Source of the DNA: Cellulosimicrobium cellulans
GTDB taxonomy: Bacteria; Actinomycetota; Actinomycetes; Actinomycetales; Cellulomonadaceae
NCBI RefSeq assembly: GCF_016921195.1
Contig: NZ_JAFGYF010000017.1
Span: 1-56,905, forward strand
Reading direction: 5' to 3'
DNA: 56,905 bases
Under the pieces are notes generated by a model that was not told the origin of the DNA, searched no databases, and saw nothing but the letters and a program-made list of their open reading frames with translations. Positions 8,814 through 17,452 of this stretch are shown piece by piece; the stretch's first letter is position 1; each line of letters begins with the position of its first letter. The position numbers and the translations under genes are program-made.

Positions 8814-9539
8814 ATGAGCCAGCCGCCCGGCGGGAGCCCGACGCGACGCGCCACCCCGGCACGTCCCGCGACCGCCGGGGGGTCGTCGCCGCGTCGCCCG
8901 AGCGACGCACCGGGCGCGAGCGACCGTCGTCACTCCCGGCCCGCGTCGGCAGCCGTCTACCGGCGTCGCCGGCTCGTGGTCCTCGTCGGGCTGCTGCTCG
9001 TCGTCGGCCTCGTGCTCGCGTTCCTCGCCTGGGGGTGGCCGGGCTTCGCGCGTGCGGACGCCGCGGCGGACCCCGAGCCGACGGTCACCGTCACGGCCGA
9101 CCCGCCGACGCCGACGCTCGAGCCCGTCGCACGGACCGGCACGACCGCGTTCGCGCAGGCGCTCCCGGACACCGTGCTCGACCTGGTGCTGCGCAGCGAC
9201 TCGGCGACGGACGCGTGGACCGCCGCGCGGGCCCTCGAGGCGTACCAGCTCGTGTACGCGGACGGCGAGGGGGACGACGCGACCACGGTCACGGTGCTCG
9301 CCGGGCAGTGGCCGACGGTCGCCGAGGCGGAGACCGCCGCGGCGGACCTCGTCACCGCGGCCGGCGAGCCGGTGGACACCGGCGACGTCGAGGTCGCCGG
9401 AGAGGTCGCGGGCACGTACGCCGTGACGTCCGCGCCCGACGGGCAGACGACCGTCACGTGGCGCAACGGCACCGCGGTCCTCCAGGCCACCGGGCCCGCC
9501 GACGTCGTCACCGACGTGTACGAGGCGTACCCGCTCTGA
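8814..9539 (+). CDS. Single-pass membrane protein of unknown function
   Basis: A 241-residue protein I do not recognise. A proline/serine/arginine-rich, probably disordered cytoplasmic N-terminus (1-50) is followed by one transmembrane helix (VVLVGLLLVVGLVLAFLAW). Next comes a Pro/Thr linker and an extracellular domain of about 140 residues rich in Ala/Thr/Val. The extracellular part alternates strand-like stretches (TVTVLAGQWPTVAEAETAAA, YAVTSAPDGQTTVTWRNGT). The ATG at 8814 follows a GGAGGT ribosome-binding site. It is flanked by the GH43 terminator and proC and shows no sign of belonging to the arabinose operon. Confidence 0.7.
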   Translation: MSQPPGGSPTRRATPARPATAGGSSPRRPSDAPGASDRRHSRPASAAVYRRRRLVVLVGLLLVVGLVLAFLAWGWPGFARADAAADPEPTVTVTADPPTPTLEPVARTGTTAFAQALPDTVLDLVLRSDSATDAWTAARALEAYQLVYADGEGDDATTVTVLAGQWPTVAEAETAAADLVTAAGEPVDTGDVEVAGEVAGTYAVTSAPDGQTTVTWRNGTAVLQATGPADVVTDVYEAYPL

Positions 9540-9710
9540 CCCGCTCTGACCCGCCCGGCCCGCCCTGACCCCGCCTCGACCACCGCCTCGCCTCCAGGCG
9601 TCGTCCCGGGACCCGCGGAGCCCGCGACGACGTCCCCGGGCCCTGCCCGGCCCCGAGCACCCGCCGGGTGCGCAAGAATGCCCTCACCGACCTCCGGGAG
9701 CTGATCGTCC

Positions 9711-10592
9711 ATGACCGACCTGTCGACCCCGCCCGTCCCCGATCGCCGGCTCGCCGTCCTCGGCACGGGAGTCATGGGCGAGACCGTCCTCGCGGGCGCG
9801 CTCGCCGCGGGCTGGGACCCTGCCGACGTCGTCGCGACGGTCCGCCGGACCGAGCGCGCCGAGGAGCTCGCGACGCGCCACGGGGTCAGGACGACCCAGG
9901 ACAACGTCGAGGCGGTGCGCGGCGCCGGCGTCGTGGTCGTCGCGGTGAAGCCCAAGGACGTCGCGGCGCTGCTCGCCGAGGTCCGCGACGCGGTGGGCGC
10001 GGGGACGGTCGTGGTGAGCGTCGTCGTCGGGCTCCCGACGGCCTTCTACGAGGACCGGCTGCCGGAGGGGACCGCCGTCGTGCGGGTCATGCCGAACACC
10101 CCGTCGGTCGTGGGCGCCGGCGTGAGCGCGGTGAGCGGCGGCGCCGCCGCGAGCGACGACGACGTCGCGCTCGTCGAGCGCCTGCTGTCCGCGACGGGGC
10201 TCGTCGTGCGCGTCGCGGAGAAGGACCAGGACGCGGTGGGGGCGCTCTCGGGGTCCGGCCCGGCGTACGTCTTCTACGTGATCGACGCGCTCGCCGAGGC
10301 GGGCGTGCTGCTGGGCCTCACGCGCGCGACGTCGCTCGAGCTCGCCACCGCCACGGTGCACGGCGCGGCGACGATGCTGCGCGAGACCGGCGAGCACCCG
10401 GCGATCGCGCGCGAGAAGGTCTCGTCGCCCGGCGGCACGACGGTCGCCGCCCTGCGGCGGCTCGACGCCGGCGGGGTACGCGCCGCGTTCCTCGACGCTC
10501 TCGAGGCCGCGCGCGACCGCTCGGCCGAGCTCGCCGCGGCGCTCGCGGCCGCTCCGGCGCCGCGCGCGGAGGCCCGGGGGACCGAGCGATGA
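9711..10592 (+). CDS. proC: Pyrroline-5-carboxylate reductase
   Basis: ProC catalyses the last step of proline biosynthesis, NAD(P)H-dependent reduction of pyrroline-5-carboxylate. The 293-residue protein has the N-terminal Rossmann motif (LAVLGTGVMGETVLAG), the MPNTPSVVGAGVSA segment, and the family signature region near the C-terminus (SGSGPAYVFYVIDALAEAG, followed by REKVSSPGGTTVAAL). Its TGA overlaps the ATG of the LacI-family gene by four bases (ATGA, 10589-10592), so the two are translationally coupled. That ties a housekeeping gene to the sugar regulator, an unusual pairing. Confidence 0.95.
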   Translation: MTDLSTPPVPDRRLAVLGTGVMGETVLAGALAAGWDPADVVATVRRTERAEELATRHGVRTTQDNVEAVRGAGVVVVAVKPKDVAALLAEVRDAVGAGTVVVSVVVGLPTAFYEDRLPEGTAVVRVMPNTPSVVGAGVSAVSGGAAASDDDVALVERLLSATGLVVRVAEKDQDAVGALSGSGPAYVFYVIDALAEAGVLLGLTRATSLELATATVHGAATMLRETGEHPAIAREKVSSPGGTTVAALRRLDAGGVRAAFLDALEAARDRSAELAAALAAAPAPRAEARGTER

Positions 10593-11680
10593 GCGACGGC
10601 CCGTCCCCCCGCACGCGCCCGCCAGCGATGTCCGACGTCGCGCGCCTCGCCGGGGTGTCGCACCAGACGGTCTCGCGCGTGCTCAACGACCACCCGAGCG
10701 TGCGTCCGGAGACGCGGGACCGCGTCCTCGACGCGATCGCGACGCTCGGCTACCGGCGCAACAGCGCGGCGCGGGCGCTCGTGACGATGCGGTCGGGGAC
10801 GATCGGCGTGGTCACGACCGGGTCCGCGCTCTACGGGCCGACGTCGACGCTCATCGCCGTCGAGGAGGCCGCGCGCGAGCAGGGGTACTTCGTGAGCGTC
10901 GCGACGATCCGGCGCTACGACGCCGACACGATGCACCGGGTGCTCGAGCACTTCATGGACCAGGGCGTCGAGGGCATCGTCGTCATCGCCCCGCAGACCG
11001 ACGTCGCGGCGGCGGTCGACTCGTTCCGGGCGCCGGTGCCGGTCATCATGATCGCCGCGCGCGACCACCCGGGCGAGGGTGAGGCCGCGGACGTCGTGCG
11101 CCCGAGCGCCGGGGCGCTCGGCGCTCCGGGTGCCATCCTCTCCATCGCCGTCGACCAGCGGCTCGGCGCGCGGCTCGCGACCGAGCACCTGCTCGGACTC
11201 GGGCACTCCACCGTGCTGCACCTGTCCGGTCCGCTCGACTGGTTCGACGCGCGTGAGCGCGAGACGGGCTGGCGGGCCGCGCTCGAGGAGCACGGCGCGC
11301 CCGTGCCCGACCCCGTGCGCGGCGACTGGTCGTCGGACCGCGGCTACGCCGTCGGGAAGGAGCTCGCCGACGCGGTCCGCGCGGGCGACGGGCCGACCGC
11401 GGTCTTCGCCGGGAACGACCAGCTCGCGCTCGGCCTGCTCCGGGCGTTCTGGGAGCAGGGCGTGCGCGTGCCGGCCGACGTCTCCGTGGTGGGCTTCGAC
11501 GACGTCGCGGGCGCCGGGCACTTCATCCCGCCGCTGACCACGGTGCGCCAGCCGTTCGGCTCGCTCGGCCGCCGGTGCATGGGGATGATGATCGACGCCC
11601 TGTCCGGCGCGGCGGTCCGGCCCGTCTCGATCCCGCCCGAGCTCATGGTGCGCGAGAGCACGACGACGCCGCGCGACTGA
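10589..11680 (+). CDS. LacI-family transcriptional regulator, likely arabinose regulator
   Basis: A 363-residue LacI/GalR repressor. The N-terminal helix-turn-helix (MSDVARLAGVSHQTVSRVLN) and hinge helix (RRNSAARALVT) precede a periplasmic-binding-protein-like sensor domain. A conserved effector-binding segment is visible (GNDQLALGLLRAFWEQGVRVPADVSVVGFDD). The insert around residues 165-187 (DHPGEGEAADVVRPSAGALG) is slightly long for the family. The ATG overlaps proC's stop; an internal ATG at 10628 is a possible alternative start. Seven 14-bp palindromic sites with the CG-centred pattern typical of LacI operators (TGTGAGCGCTAACA and relatives) lie ahead of araB, ytfQ, GH51 and the double GH43. 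Regulation of these genes by this protein, with arabinose or an arabino-oligosaccharide as inducer, is inferred. Confidence 0.88.
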   Translation: MSDGPSPRTRPPAMSDVARLAGVSHQTVSRVLNDHPSVRPETRDRVLDAIATLGYRRNSAARALVTMRSGTIGVVTTGSALYGPTSTLIAVEEAAREQGYFVSVATIRRYDADTMHRVLEHFMDQGVEGIVVIAPQTDVAAAVDSFRAPVPVIMIAARDHPGEGEAADVVRPSAGALGAPGAILSIAVDQRLGARLATEHLLGLGHSTVLHLSGPLDWFDARERETGWRAALEEHGAPVPDPVRGDWSSDRGYAVGKELADAVRAGDGPTAVFAGNDQLALGLLRAFWEQGVRVPADVSVVGFDDVAGAGHFIPPLTTVRQPFGSLGRRCMGMMIDALSGAAVRPVSIPPELMVRESTTTPRD

Positions 11681-11716
11681 GGCCGCCCACCGCTCACGGG
11701 AACTCGCGCGGGGGAG

Positions 11717-11745
11717 TTGGCCTCGTCGGTTGTGAGCGCTAACAT
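11717..11745 (+). promoter_or_regulatory. araB promoter with LacI-type operator
   Basis: A -35-like TTGGCC at 11717-11722 and a -10-like TAACAT at 11740-11745 are spaced by exactly 17 nt. The 14-bp palindromic operator TGTGAGCGCTAACA at 11731-11744 overlaps the -10 element, so a bound repressor would block RNA polymerase. The araB start codon is 54 nt downstream. Confidence 0.65.
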
Positions 11746-11798
11746 TCGAGAAGGAACTCAACGACCGAGGCGCGACGCCGCGACGAGGAGAAGCAGCA

Positions 11799-13472
11799 AT
11801 GGTGCAGCAGGACGAGGTCGGCCGCCGTCGGGCGGCCGTCGTGGCGGGGGAGACCGCGCTCGGGATCGAGCTCGGGTCGACGCGGATCAAGGCGTGCCTC
11901 GTGGATGCCGACGGCACGCCGCTCGCGAGCGGCGGCCACGCGTGGGAGAACCGGCTCGAGGACGGTGTGTGGACGTACTCGCTCGACGCGGTCGAGGCCG
12001 GTCTGCGCGAGTGCTACGCCCGACTCGTCGACGACGTCGAGGAGCGCTACGGCGTCCGTCCCACGACCTACGGCGCGCTGGGCGTGTCCGCGATGATGCA
12101 CGGCTACCTCGCGTTCGACGCCGACGGCGAGCTGCTCGTCCCGTTCCGCACGTGGCGCAACACGTCGACCGGCCCGGCGGCGGCCGAGCTCACCGAGCTG
12201 CTCGGGTACAACGTCCCGCTGCGCTGGTCGGTCGCGCACTGGTACCAGGCGATCCTCGACGCCGAGCCCCATGCGGCGCGGGTCGCGTCGCTCACGACGC
12301 TCGCGGGGTACGTCCACCGGCGGCTCACGGGCCGGCACGTGCTCGGGGTGGGCGACGCGTCGGGCATGTTCCCCGTCGACCCGGCGACGCGCGACTACGA
12401 CCACGCGCTCCTCGCGCTCGTCGACGAGCGCGCCGCGACGCACCGGGACGGGCCCAAGCTCGCCGAGCTCCTGCCGGACGTGCTCGTCGCCGGCGAGGAC
12501 GCGGGCCGGCTCACCGCCGAGGGCGCCGCCTGGCTCGACCCGTCGGGCACCCTGGCCCCCGGCGTCCTGCTCTGCCCGCCCGAGGGCGACGCCGGCACGG
12601 GTATGGTCGCGACGAACGCCGTCGCGCCGCGGACCGGCAACGTCAGCGCGGGCACGAGCATCTTCGCGATGGTCGTGCTCGAGGGCCCGCTCCGCAGCGT
12701 GCACCACGAGCTCGACCTCGTGACGACGCCCGCGGGCGACCTCGTCGCGATGGTCCACTGCAACAACGGCGCGAGCGAGCTCGACGCGTGGGCGAGCCTG
12801 CTCGGCGAGCTCGCCGCGGCCGTCGGCAGCGACGCGAGCCCGGACGACGTGTTCGGCGCCCTCTTCCGCGCCGCGCTGGACGGCGACGCCGACGGCGGCG
12901 GTCTGCTCGCGTACAACTACCTCGCGGGCGAGCCCATCACGGGCCTGGGCGAGGGCCGGCCGCTCGTCGTGCGCACGCCCGGCAGCCGCCTCACGCTCGC
13001 CAACTTCGCCCGCACGCAGGTGTACGGCGCCTTCGGGACGCTCGCGCTCGGCATGCGCGTCCTCGCGGGCGAGGGCGTCCGGATCGACGGGATGCTCGCG
13101 CACGGCGGCATGTTCCGCACCGCGGGCGTCGCCCAGCGGCTGCTCGCCGCGGCGATCGACGCACCCGTGAGCGTCGGGCACACGGCGGGCGAGGGCGGGG
13201 CCTGGGGCATCGCGGTCCTGGCCGGCTTCGCGCGCGACCGGGCGTCGTCGGGCACCGCGCCCGGGTCGACGGAGGGCGCCGTCGCCCACGACCTCGGCGC
13301 GTACCTGCGCGAGCGCGTGTTCGCGACGGCGGAGATCGAGACCGTCGCCCCCGACCCCGCCGACGTCGCCGGCTTCGCCGCGTACCTGGAGCGGTACGAG
13401 GCGGGGCTCGCCGTCGAGCGTGCCGCCGTGGCGGCGCTGCCCACCCGCACCGAAGGAGAGGACCCCGCATGA
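11799..13472 (+). CDS. araB: L-ribulokinase (FGGY-family kinase)
   Basis: Predicted to phosphorylate L-ribulose to L-ribulose 5-phosphate. The 557-residue FGGY-fold kinase starts with the N-terminal nucleotide-binding signature (GIELGSTRIKACLVDADG), then a conserved DASGMFPVD segment, and in the C-terminal half the phosphate motifs (GNVSAGTSIFAMV; HGGMFRTAGVAQRLLAAAI; AGEGGAWGIAVLAG). It resembles the actinobacterial ribulokinase branch rather than E. coli AraB, so the specificity rests mainly on adjacency to araD and araA. The ATG is preceded by GAGGAGAAG. The stop overlaps the araD start (ATGA at 13469-13472). Expression is probably controlled by the operator at 11731. Confidence 0.86.
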   Translation: MVQQDEVGRRRAAVVAGETALGIELGSTRIKACLVDADGTPLASGGHAWENRLEDGVWTYSLDAVEAGLRECYARLVDDVEERYGVRPTTYGALGVSAMMHGYLAFDADGELLVPFRTWRNTSTGPAAAELTELLGYNVPLRWSVAHWYQAILDAEPHAARVASLTTLAGYVHRRLTGRHVLGVGDASGMFPVDPATRDYDHALLALVDERAATHRDGPKLAELLPDVLVAGEDAGRLTAEGAAWLDPSGTLAPGVLLCPPEGDAGTGMVATNAVAPRTGNVSAGTSIFAMVVLEGPLRSVHHELDLVTTPAGDLVAMVHCNNGASELDAWASLLGELAAAVGSDASPDDVFGALFRAALDGDADGGGLLAYNYLAGEPITGLGEGRPLVVRTPGSRLTLANFARTQVYGAFGTLALGMRVLAGEGVRIDGMLAHGGMFRTAGVAQRLLAAAIDAPVSVGHTAGEGGAWGIAVLAGFARDRASSGTAPGSTEGAVAHDLGAYLRERVFATAEIETVAPDPADVAGFAAYLERYEAGLAVERAAVAALPTRTEGEDPA

Positions 13473-14227
13473 GCACGCCCACCCCGGCCGCGGACGTGGC
13501 TGCCGCGCCCGCCGCCGTGACGGCGGTGCCCGCGCACCTGCGCGACGCCGTCGACGCCGCCAAGGAGCGCGTCGCCGCGCTGCACGCCGAGCTCCCGCGG
13601 TGGGAGCTCGTGGTGTGGACCGCGGGCAACGTCTCCGAGCGCGTGCGCGACACCACGCGTCCCGACGGCTCGGGCGACCTGCTCGTCATCAAGCCGTCCG
13701 GCGTCGCGTACGACGACATCACCCCGGACGCGATGGTCGTGTGCGACCTCGACGCGACGCTCGTCGAGGGCGACCGGTCGCCGTCGTCGGACACGGCGGC
13801 GCACGCCTACGTCTACCGGCACCTGCCGGAGGTGGGCGGCGTGGTGCACACGCACTCGACCTACGCGACGGCGTGGGCCGCGCGCGGTGAGCCGGTGCCG
13901 TGCGTCCTGACGATGATGGCCGACGAGTTCGGCGGCGACATCCCCGTCGGGCCGTTCGCGCTCATCGGCGACGACTCGATCGGTCGCGGCATCGTCGAGA
14001 CCCTGCGGGACTCCCGGAGCCCGGCGGTCCTCATGCGCAACCACGGGCCGTTCACGATCGGCAAGGACGCGCGCGCGGCGGTCAAGGCGGCCGTCATGTG
14101 CGAGGAGGTCGCGCGGACCGTCCACGTCAGCCGCCAGCTCGGCGAGCCCACACGCATCCCGCAGGACGACGTGGACTCGCTGTACGCGCGCTACCAGAAC
14201 GTGTACGGGCAGCAGGCCGCCCGCTGA
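13469..14227 (+). CDS. araD: L-ribulose-5-phosphate 4-epimerase
   Basis: Converts L-ribulose 5-phosphate to D-xylulose 5-phosphate, which enters the pentose phosphate pathway. The 252-residue class II aldolase/epimerase has the substrate loop TAGNVSER, the [10 protein letters not shown] motif, the zinc-binding HTHS and NHG histidines, and a C-terminal tyrosine motif (YQNVYGQ). About 25 alanine/proline-rich residues precede the usual family start. It overlaps araB by four bases and is 79 nt before araA, in the unusual order araB-araD-araA. Confidence 0.93.
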   Translation: MSTPTPAADVAAAPAAVTAVPAHLRDAVDAAKERVAALHAELPRWELVVWTAGNVSERVRDTTRPDGSGDLLVIKPSGVAYDDITPDAMVVCDLDATLVEGDRSPSSDTAAHAYVYRHLPEVGGVVHTHSTYATAWAARGEPVPCVLTMMADEFGGDIPVGPFALIGDDSIGRGIVETLRDSRSPAVLMRNHGPFTIGKDARAAVKAAVMCEEVARTVHVSRQLGEPTRIPQDDVDSLYARYQNVYGQQAAR

Positions 14228-14306
14228 CCCTGACCCAGACGCAGCACCCCGCGGCCCCGCACCGACGCGACGACCGCTCCCACCCGAGACGAGAGATGTG
14301 GAAGAC

Positions 14307-15815
14307 ATGAGCAAGCCCTACGCGGACCGCGAGATCTGGTTCCTCACCGGGAGCCAGGACCTGTACGGAGAGGAGACGCTGCGGCAGGTCGCCGAGCAGT
14401 CCCAGGAGGTCGCGCGCGTCCTCGACGCGTCCCCCGACGTCCCGGCGACCGTGGTCTGGAAGCCCGTCCTCAAGGACGCCGACTCGATCCGGCGCGCGAT
14501 GCTCGACGCCAACGCGGACGACCGCGTGCTGGGCGTCGTCACGTGGATGCACACGTTCAGCCCCGCGAAGATGTGGATCGGGGGCCTCGACCAGCTCCGC
14601 AAGCCGTTGCTGCACCTGCACACGCAGGCGAACGTCGAGCTGCCGTGGGACACCATCGACTTCGACTTCATGAACCTCAACCAGGCCGCGCACGGCGACC
14701 GCGAGTACGCGTACGTCGCGACGCGGCTGGGCGTGGCGCGGACGACGGTCGTCGGGCACGTGTCGAACCCCGCCGTCACGGCGCGCGTCGGCTCGTGGGT
14801 GCGCGGCGCCGCGGGCTGGGCGGCGACGCACGAGCTGCGCCTGGCGCGCTTCGGCGACAACATGCGCAACGTCGCGGTGACCGAGGGCGACAAGACCGAG
14901 GCTGAGCTCCGGTTCGGTGTGAGCGTGAACACGTGGGGCGTGAACGACCTCGTGCGTGCGGTCGACGAGGTCTCCGACGCCGACGTCGACGCGCTCGTCG
15001 CGGAGTACGAGGACCTCTACGACGTGGTCCCCGAACTGCGCAAGGACGGCGACCGGCACGCGTCGCTGCGGTACGCGGCCCGGCAGGAGATCGCGCTCGA
15101 GACCTTCCTCGAGTCGGTCGGCGCCAAGGCGTTCACGACCAACTTCGAGGACCTGGGCGACCTGCGCCAGCTCCCCGGCATCGCCGTGCAGCGCCTCATG
15201 GCCAAGGGCTACGGGTTCGGCGCCGAGGGCGACTGGAAGACGGCCGTGCTCGTCCGCGCGGCGAAGGTCATGGGCGAGGGCCTGCCCGGCGGCGCGTCGC
15301 TCATGGAGGACTACACCTACGACCTCACGCCGGGCAGCGAGAAGATCCTCGGCGCCCACATGCTGGAGATCTGCCCGTCCCTGACGACGTCGACGCCTCG
15401 GGTCGAGATCCACCCGCTCGGGATCGGCGGCAAGGAGGACCCGGTCCGCATGGTGTTCGACGCCGACCCGGGCGTCGGCGTCGTCGTGTCCCTCGCGGAC
15501 ATGCGCGACCGGTTCCGCCTCACGGCGAACGTGGTCGACGTCGTCGCTCCGACGGCGCCGCTGCCGCACCTGCCGGTCGCACGCGCCGTCTGGGAGCCTC
15601 GCCCCGACTTCGCGACGTCCGCCGAGGCGTGGCTCACCGCGGGCGGGGCGCACCACACGGTGCTCTCGACGGCGGCGGGCATCGAGGCGTTCGAGGTCTT
15701 CGCCGACATCGCGCGCACCGAGCTGCTCGTCATCGACGAGAGCACGACGCGCCGGGGATTCCGCGACCAGGTGCGGTGGAACCAGGTGTACTACCGGCTC
15801 GCGCAGGGCCTCTAG
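14307..15815 (+). CDS. araA: L-arabinose isomerase
   Basis: AraA isomerises L-arabinose to L-ribulose in the cytoplasm using Mn2+. The 502-residue protein opens with the family hallmark [17 protein letters not shown]. It carries the metal/catalytic region around [30 protein letters not shown] and [16 protein letters not shown], and a C-terminal GGAHHTVLS histidine motif. Length is normal. The ATG at 14307 gives MSKPYADRE; an in-frame GTG three codons upstream is possible, and the ribosome-binding site is weak (GAGAG). It is the last gene of araBDA; an inverted repeat at 15824-15833 / 15888-15897 follows. Confidence 0.96.
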   Translation: MSKPYADREIWFLTGSQDLYGEETLRQVAEQSQEVARVLDASPDVPATVVWKPVLKDADSIRRAMLDANADDRVLGVVTWMHTFSPAKMWIGGLDQLRKPLLHLHTQANVELPWDTIDFDFMNLNQAAHGDREYAYVATRLGVARTTVVGHVSNPAVTARVGSWVRGAAGWAATHELRLARFGDNMRNVAVTEGDKTEAELRFGVSVNTWGVNDLVRAVDEVSDADVDALVAEYEDLYDVVPELRKDGDRHASLRYAARQEIALETFLESVGAKAFTTNFEDLGDLRQLPGIAVQRLMAKGYGFGAEGDWKTAVLVRAAKVMGEGLPGGASLMEDYTYDLTPGSEKILGAHMLEICPSLTTSTPRVEIHPLGIGGKEDPVRMVFDADPGVGVVVSLADMRDRFRLTANVVDVVAPTAPLPHLPVARAVWEPRPDFATSAEAWLTAGGAHHTVLSTAAGIEAFEVFADIARTELLVIDESTTRRGFRDQVRWNQVYYRLAQGL

Positions 15816-15889
15816 GGGTCTCGGGGAAGCCGTCTGCGCAGGTCCGGGCACGGCCCTCGGGTCGTGACCGAACCGTGACGGGAGGCGGC

Positions 15890-15947
15890 TTCCCCTCCGC
15901 GCGTGTGAGCGCTAACATCGTCTCTCGGGAGGGTGTGAACGATCACA
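15890..15947 (+). promoter_or_regulatory. Two LacI-type operators ahead of the ABC importer
   Basis: TGTGAGCGCTAACA at 15904-15917 is identical to the araB operator. A second palindrome, TGTGAACGATCACA, lies at 15934-15947. TAACAT at 15913-15918 could be a -10 element with a weak TTCCCC -35 at 15890, 17 nt apart. The sites are about 250-290 nt upstream of ytfQ, leaving a long leader. The centre-to-centre spacing is 30 nt, about three helical turns, which suits cooperative binding. Confidence 0.6.
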
Positions 15948-16017
15948 TCCGCAGGTCTGGCGTTCAGCGCCACGGCAGGCTCCGCGGGTCGGCACGTCGC
16001 AGTGCCGGGCGGTGACC

Positions 16018-16130
16018 GCAACGGTTACCGAACGGTTATGCGGAATGCTGGGTCGGGGCTTGCGAGAGGGGTGCTGACACCGCTAGACATTGACACAAGC
16101 AAACATGTATCAACAAGAGTCAACAGCCCG
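16018..16130 (+). promoter_or_regulatory. AT-rich leader with direct repeats before ytfQ
   Basis: The stretch is conspicuously AT-rich for this genome. It holds two copies of AACGGTTA (16020-16027 and 16031-16038, 11-nt period) and TTGACA at 16090-16095. The TTGACA is followed by AT-rich DNA (ACATGTATCAAC) but by no well-spaced -10. It could be a second promoter or an activator site for the importer operon. This is inference from composition and repeats only. Confidence 0.35.
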
Positions 16131-16196
16131 ATGGCGGGCTGGCACGACCCGACGACCCTCGGCACGGCGCCGAGGTCGCATCTCAAGGAGGAGAGC

Positions 16197-17213
16197 ATGT
16201 TCAGCACGACCAAGGCGCGCACGCGTCTGACGGGTGTCCTCGCCGGCGTGGCGGTCCTCGCGCTCGCGGCGTGCAGCAGCGGGGGCGGCAGCACGGACGG
16301 CAGCAGCAACGACGCGGGCGGCGACGGCGGCAGCGGCGACACGATCGTCGTCGGCTTCTCGCAGGTGGGCGCCGAGTCCGGCTGGCGCGCGGCGAACACC
16401 AAGTCCATCCAGGACACGCTCACGGCCGAGAACGGCTTCGACCTCAAGTTCTCCGACGCGCAGCAGAAGCAGGAGAACCAGATCCAGGCGATCCGCTCCT
16501 ACATCGCGCAGGGCGTGGACGTCATCGCGTTCTCCCCGGTCGTCGAGTCCGGCTGGGACGCGGTGCTCGAGGAGGCCAAGCAGGCCGGCATCCCGGTGAT
16601 CCTCACCGACCGCGCCGTGGACTCCGAGGACGAGACCCTCTACGAGTCGTTCATCGGCTCCGACTTCGTCCTCGAGGGCGAGATGGCCGGCGAGTGGGTC
16701 TCCGAGAACGTCGCGACCGAGCCGATCAACGTCGTCGAGCTCCAGGGCACCACGGGTGCCGCGCCGGCGATCGACCGCAAGACCGGCTTCGAGAACGCCA
16801 CGAAGGACAACCCCAACGTGACGATCATCGACTCGCAGACCGGCAACTTCACGCGCGCCGAGGGCAAGACGGTCATGGAGGGCTTCCTCCAGGCGCACGA
16901 CGACATCGACCTCGTCTACGCGCACAACGACGACATGGGCCTCGGCGCCATCGAGGCCATCGAGGCCGCCGGTCTCGTCCCGGGCGAGGACATCAAGATC
17001 GTCACCGTCGACGCGGTCAAGGACGGCATGCAGGCGCTCGCCGACGGCAAGATCAACTTCATCGTCGAGTGCAACCCGCTCCTCGGCCCGGACCTGGCGG
17101 AGATCATCAAGAAGGTCGTCGCGGGCGAGGAGGTCGAGAAGCGCATCGTCGTGAAGGACGAGTCCTTCACGCAGGAGCAGGCCATCGAGGCGCTCCCGAC
17201 GCGCGAGTACTGA
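16197..17213 (+). CDS. ytfQ: YtfQ-type sugar ABC transporter substrate-binding lipoprotein
   Basis: A 338-residue exported receptor for the importer encoded next. The N-terminus is a lipoprotein signal (VAVLALAACSS lipobox, Cys 24), followed by a Ser/Gly-rich linker. The mature part closely follows E. coli YtfQ: VGFSQVGAESGWRAANT, QQKQENQIQAIRSYIAQGVD, VVELQGTTGAAPAIDRKTGF and VYAHNDDMGLGAIEAI. E. coli YtfQ binds furanose sugars (galactofuranose, also arabinofuranose), so arabinofuranose is a good candidate ligand here. The ATG follows AAGGAGGAGAG. A strong hairpin separates it from the ATPase gene, consistent with higher expression of the receptor. Confidence 0.92.
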   Translation: MFSTTKARTRLTGVLAGVAVLALAACSSGGGSTDGSSNDAGGDGGSGDTIVVGFSQVGAESGWRAANTKSIQDTLTAENGFDLKFSDAQQKQENQIQAIRSYIAQGVDVIAFSPVVESGWDAVLEEAKQAGIPVILTDRAVDSEDETLYESFIGSDFVLEGEMAGEWVSENVATEPINVVELQGTTGAAPAIDRKTGFENATKDNPNVTIIDSQTGNFTRAEGKTVMEGFLQAHDDIDLVYAHNDDMGLGAIEAIEAAGLVPGEDIKIVTVDAVKDGMQALADGKINFIVECNPLLGPDLAEIIKKVVAGEEVEKRIVVKDESFTQEQAIEALPTREY

Positions 17214-17277
17214 GAAGCACCGGCGAGCAGCCGGGCGGACCGCTCGGAGCGATCCGAGACCCGCTCGGCACCGCTTC

Positions 17278-17309
17278 GGCGGGGCCCGTCGACGCCGACG
17301 GGCCCCGCC
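17278..17309 (+). terminator. Hairpin between receptor and ATPase genes
   Basis: A perfect 14-bp GC stem (GGCGGGGCCCGTCG with its complement) encloses the loop ACGC. It begins 65 nt after the ytfQ stop and 144 nt before the ATPase start. It probably attenuates transcription or stabilises the upstream message, keeping receptor levels above those of the membrane components. Confidence 0.65.
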
Positions 17310-17452
17310 ACCACGGACGGGTCGCGCGCCGGGAGAGCACGTCTCCCCGGCGCGCGGCCGACGCACCACCGCCGGCATGCCGACGTCGCCGGCGTCCTGA
17401 GGCGCCCCGGGGCCCGGCAGTCCCGCCGCCACCGCTGCACGGAAGGTCACCC

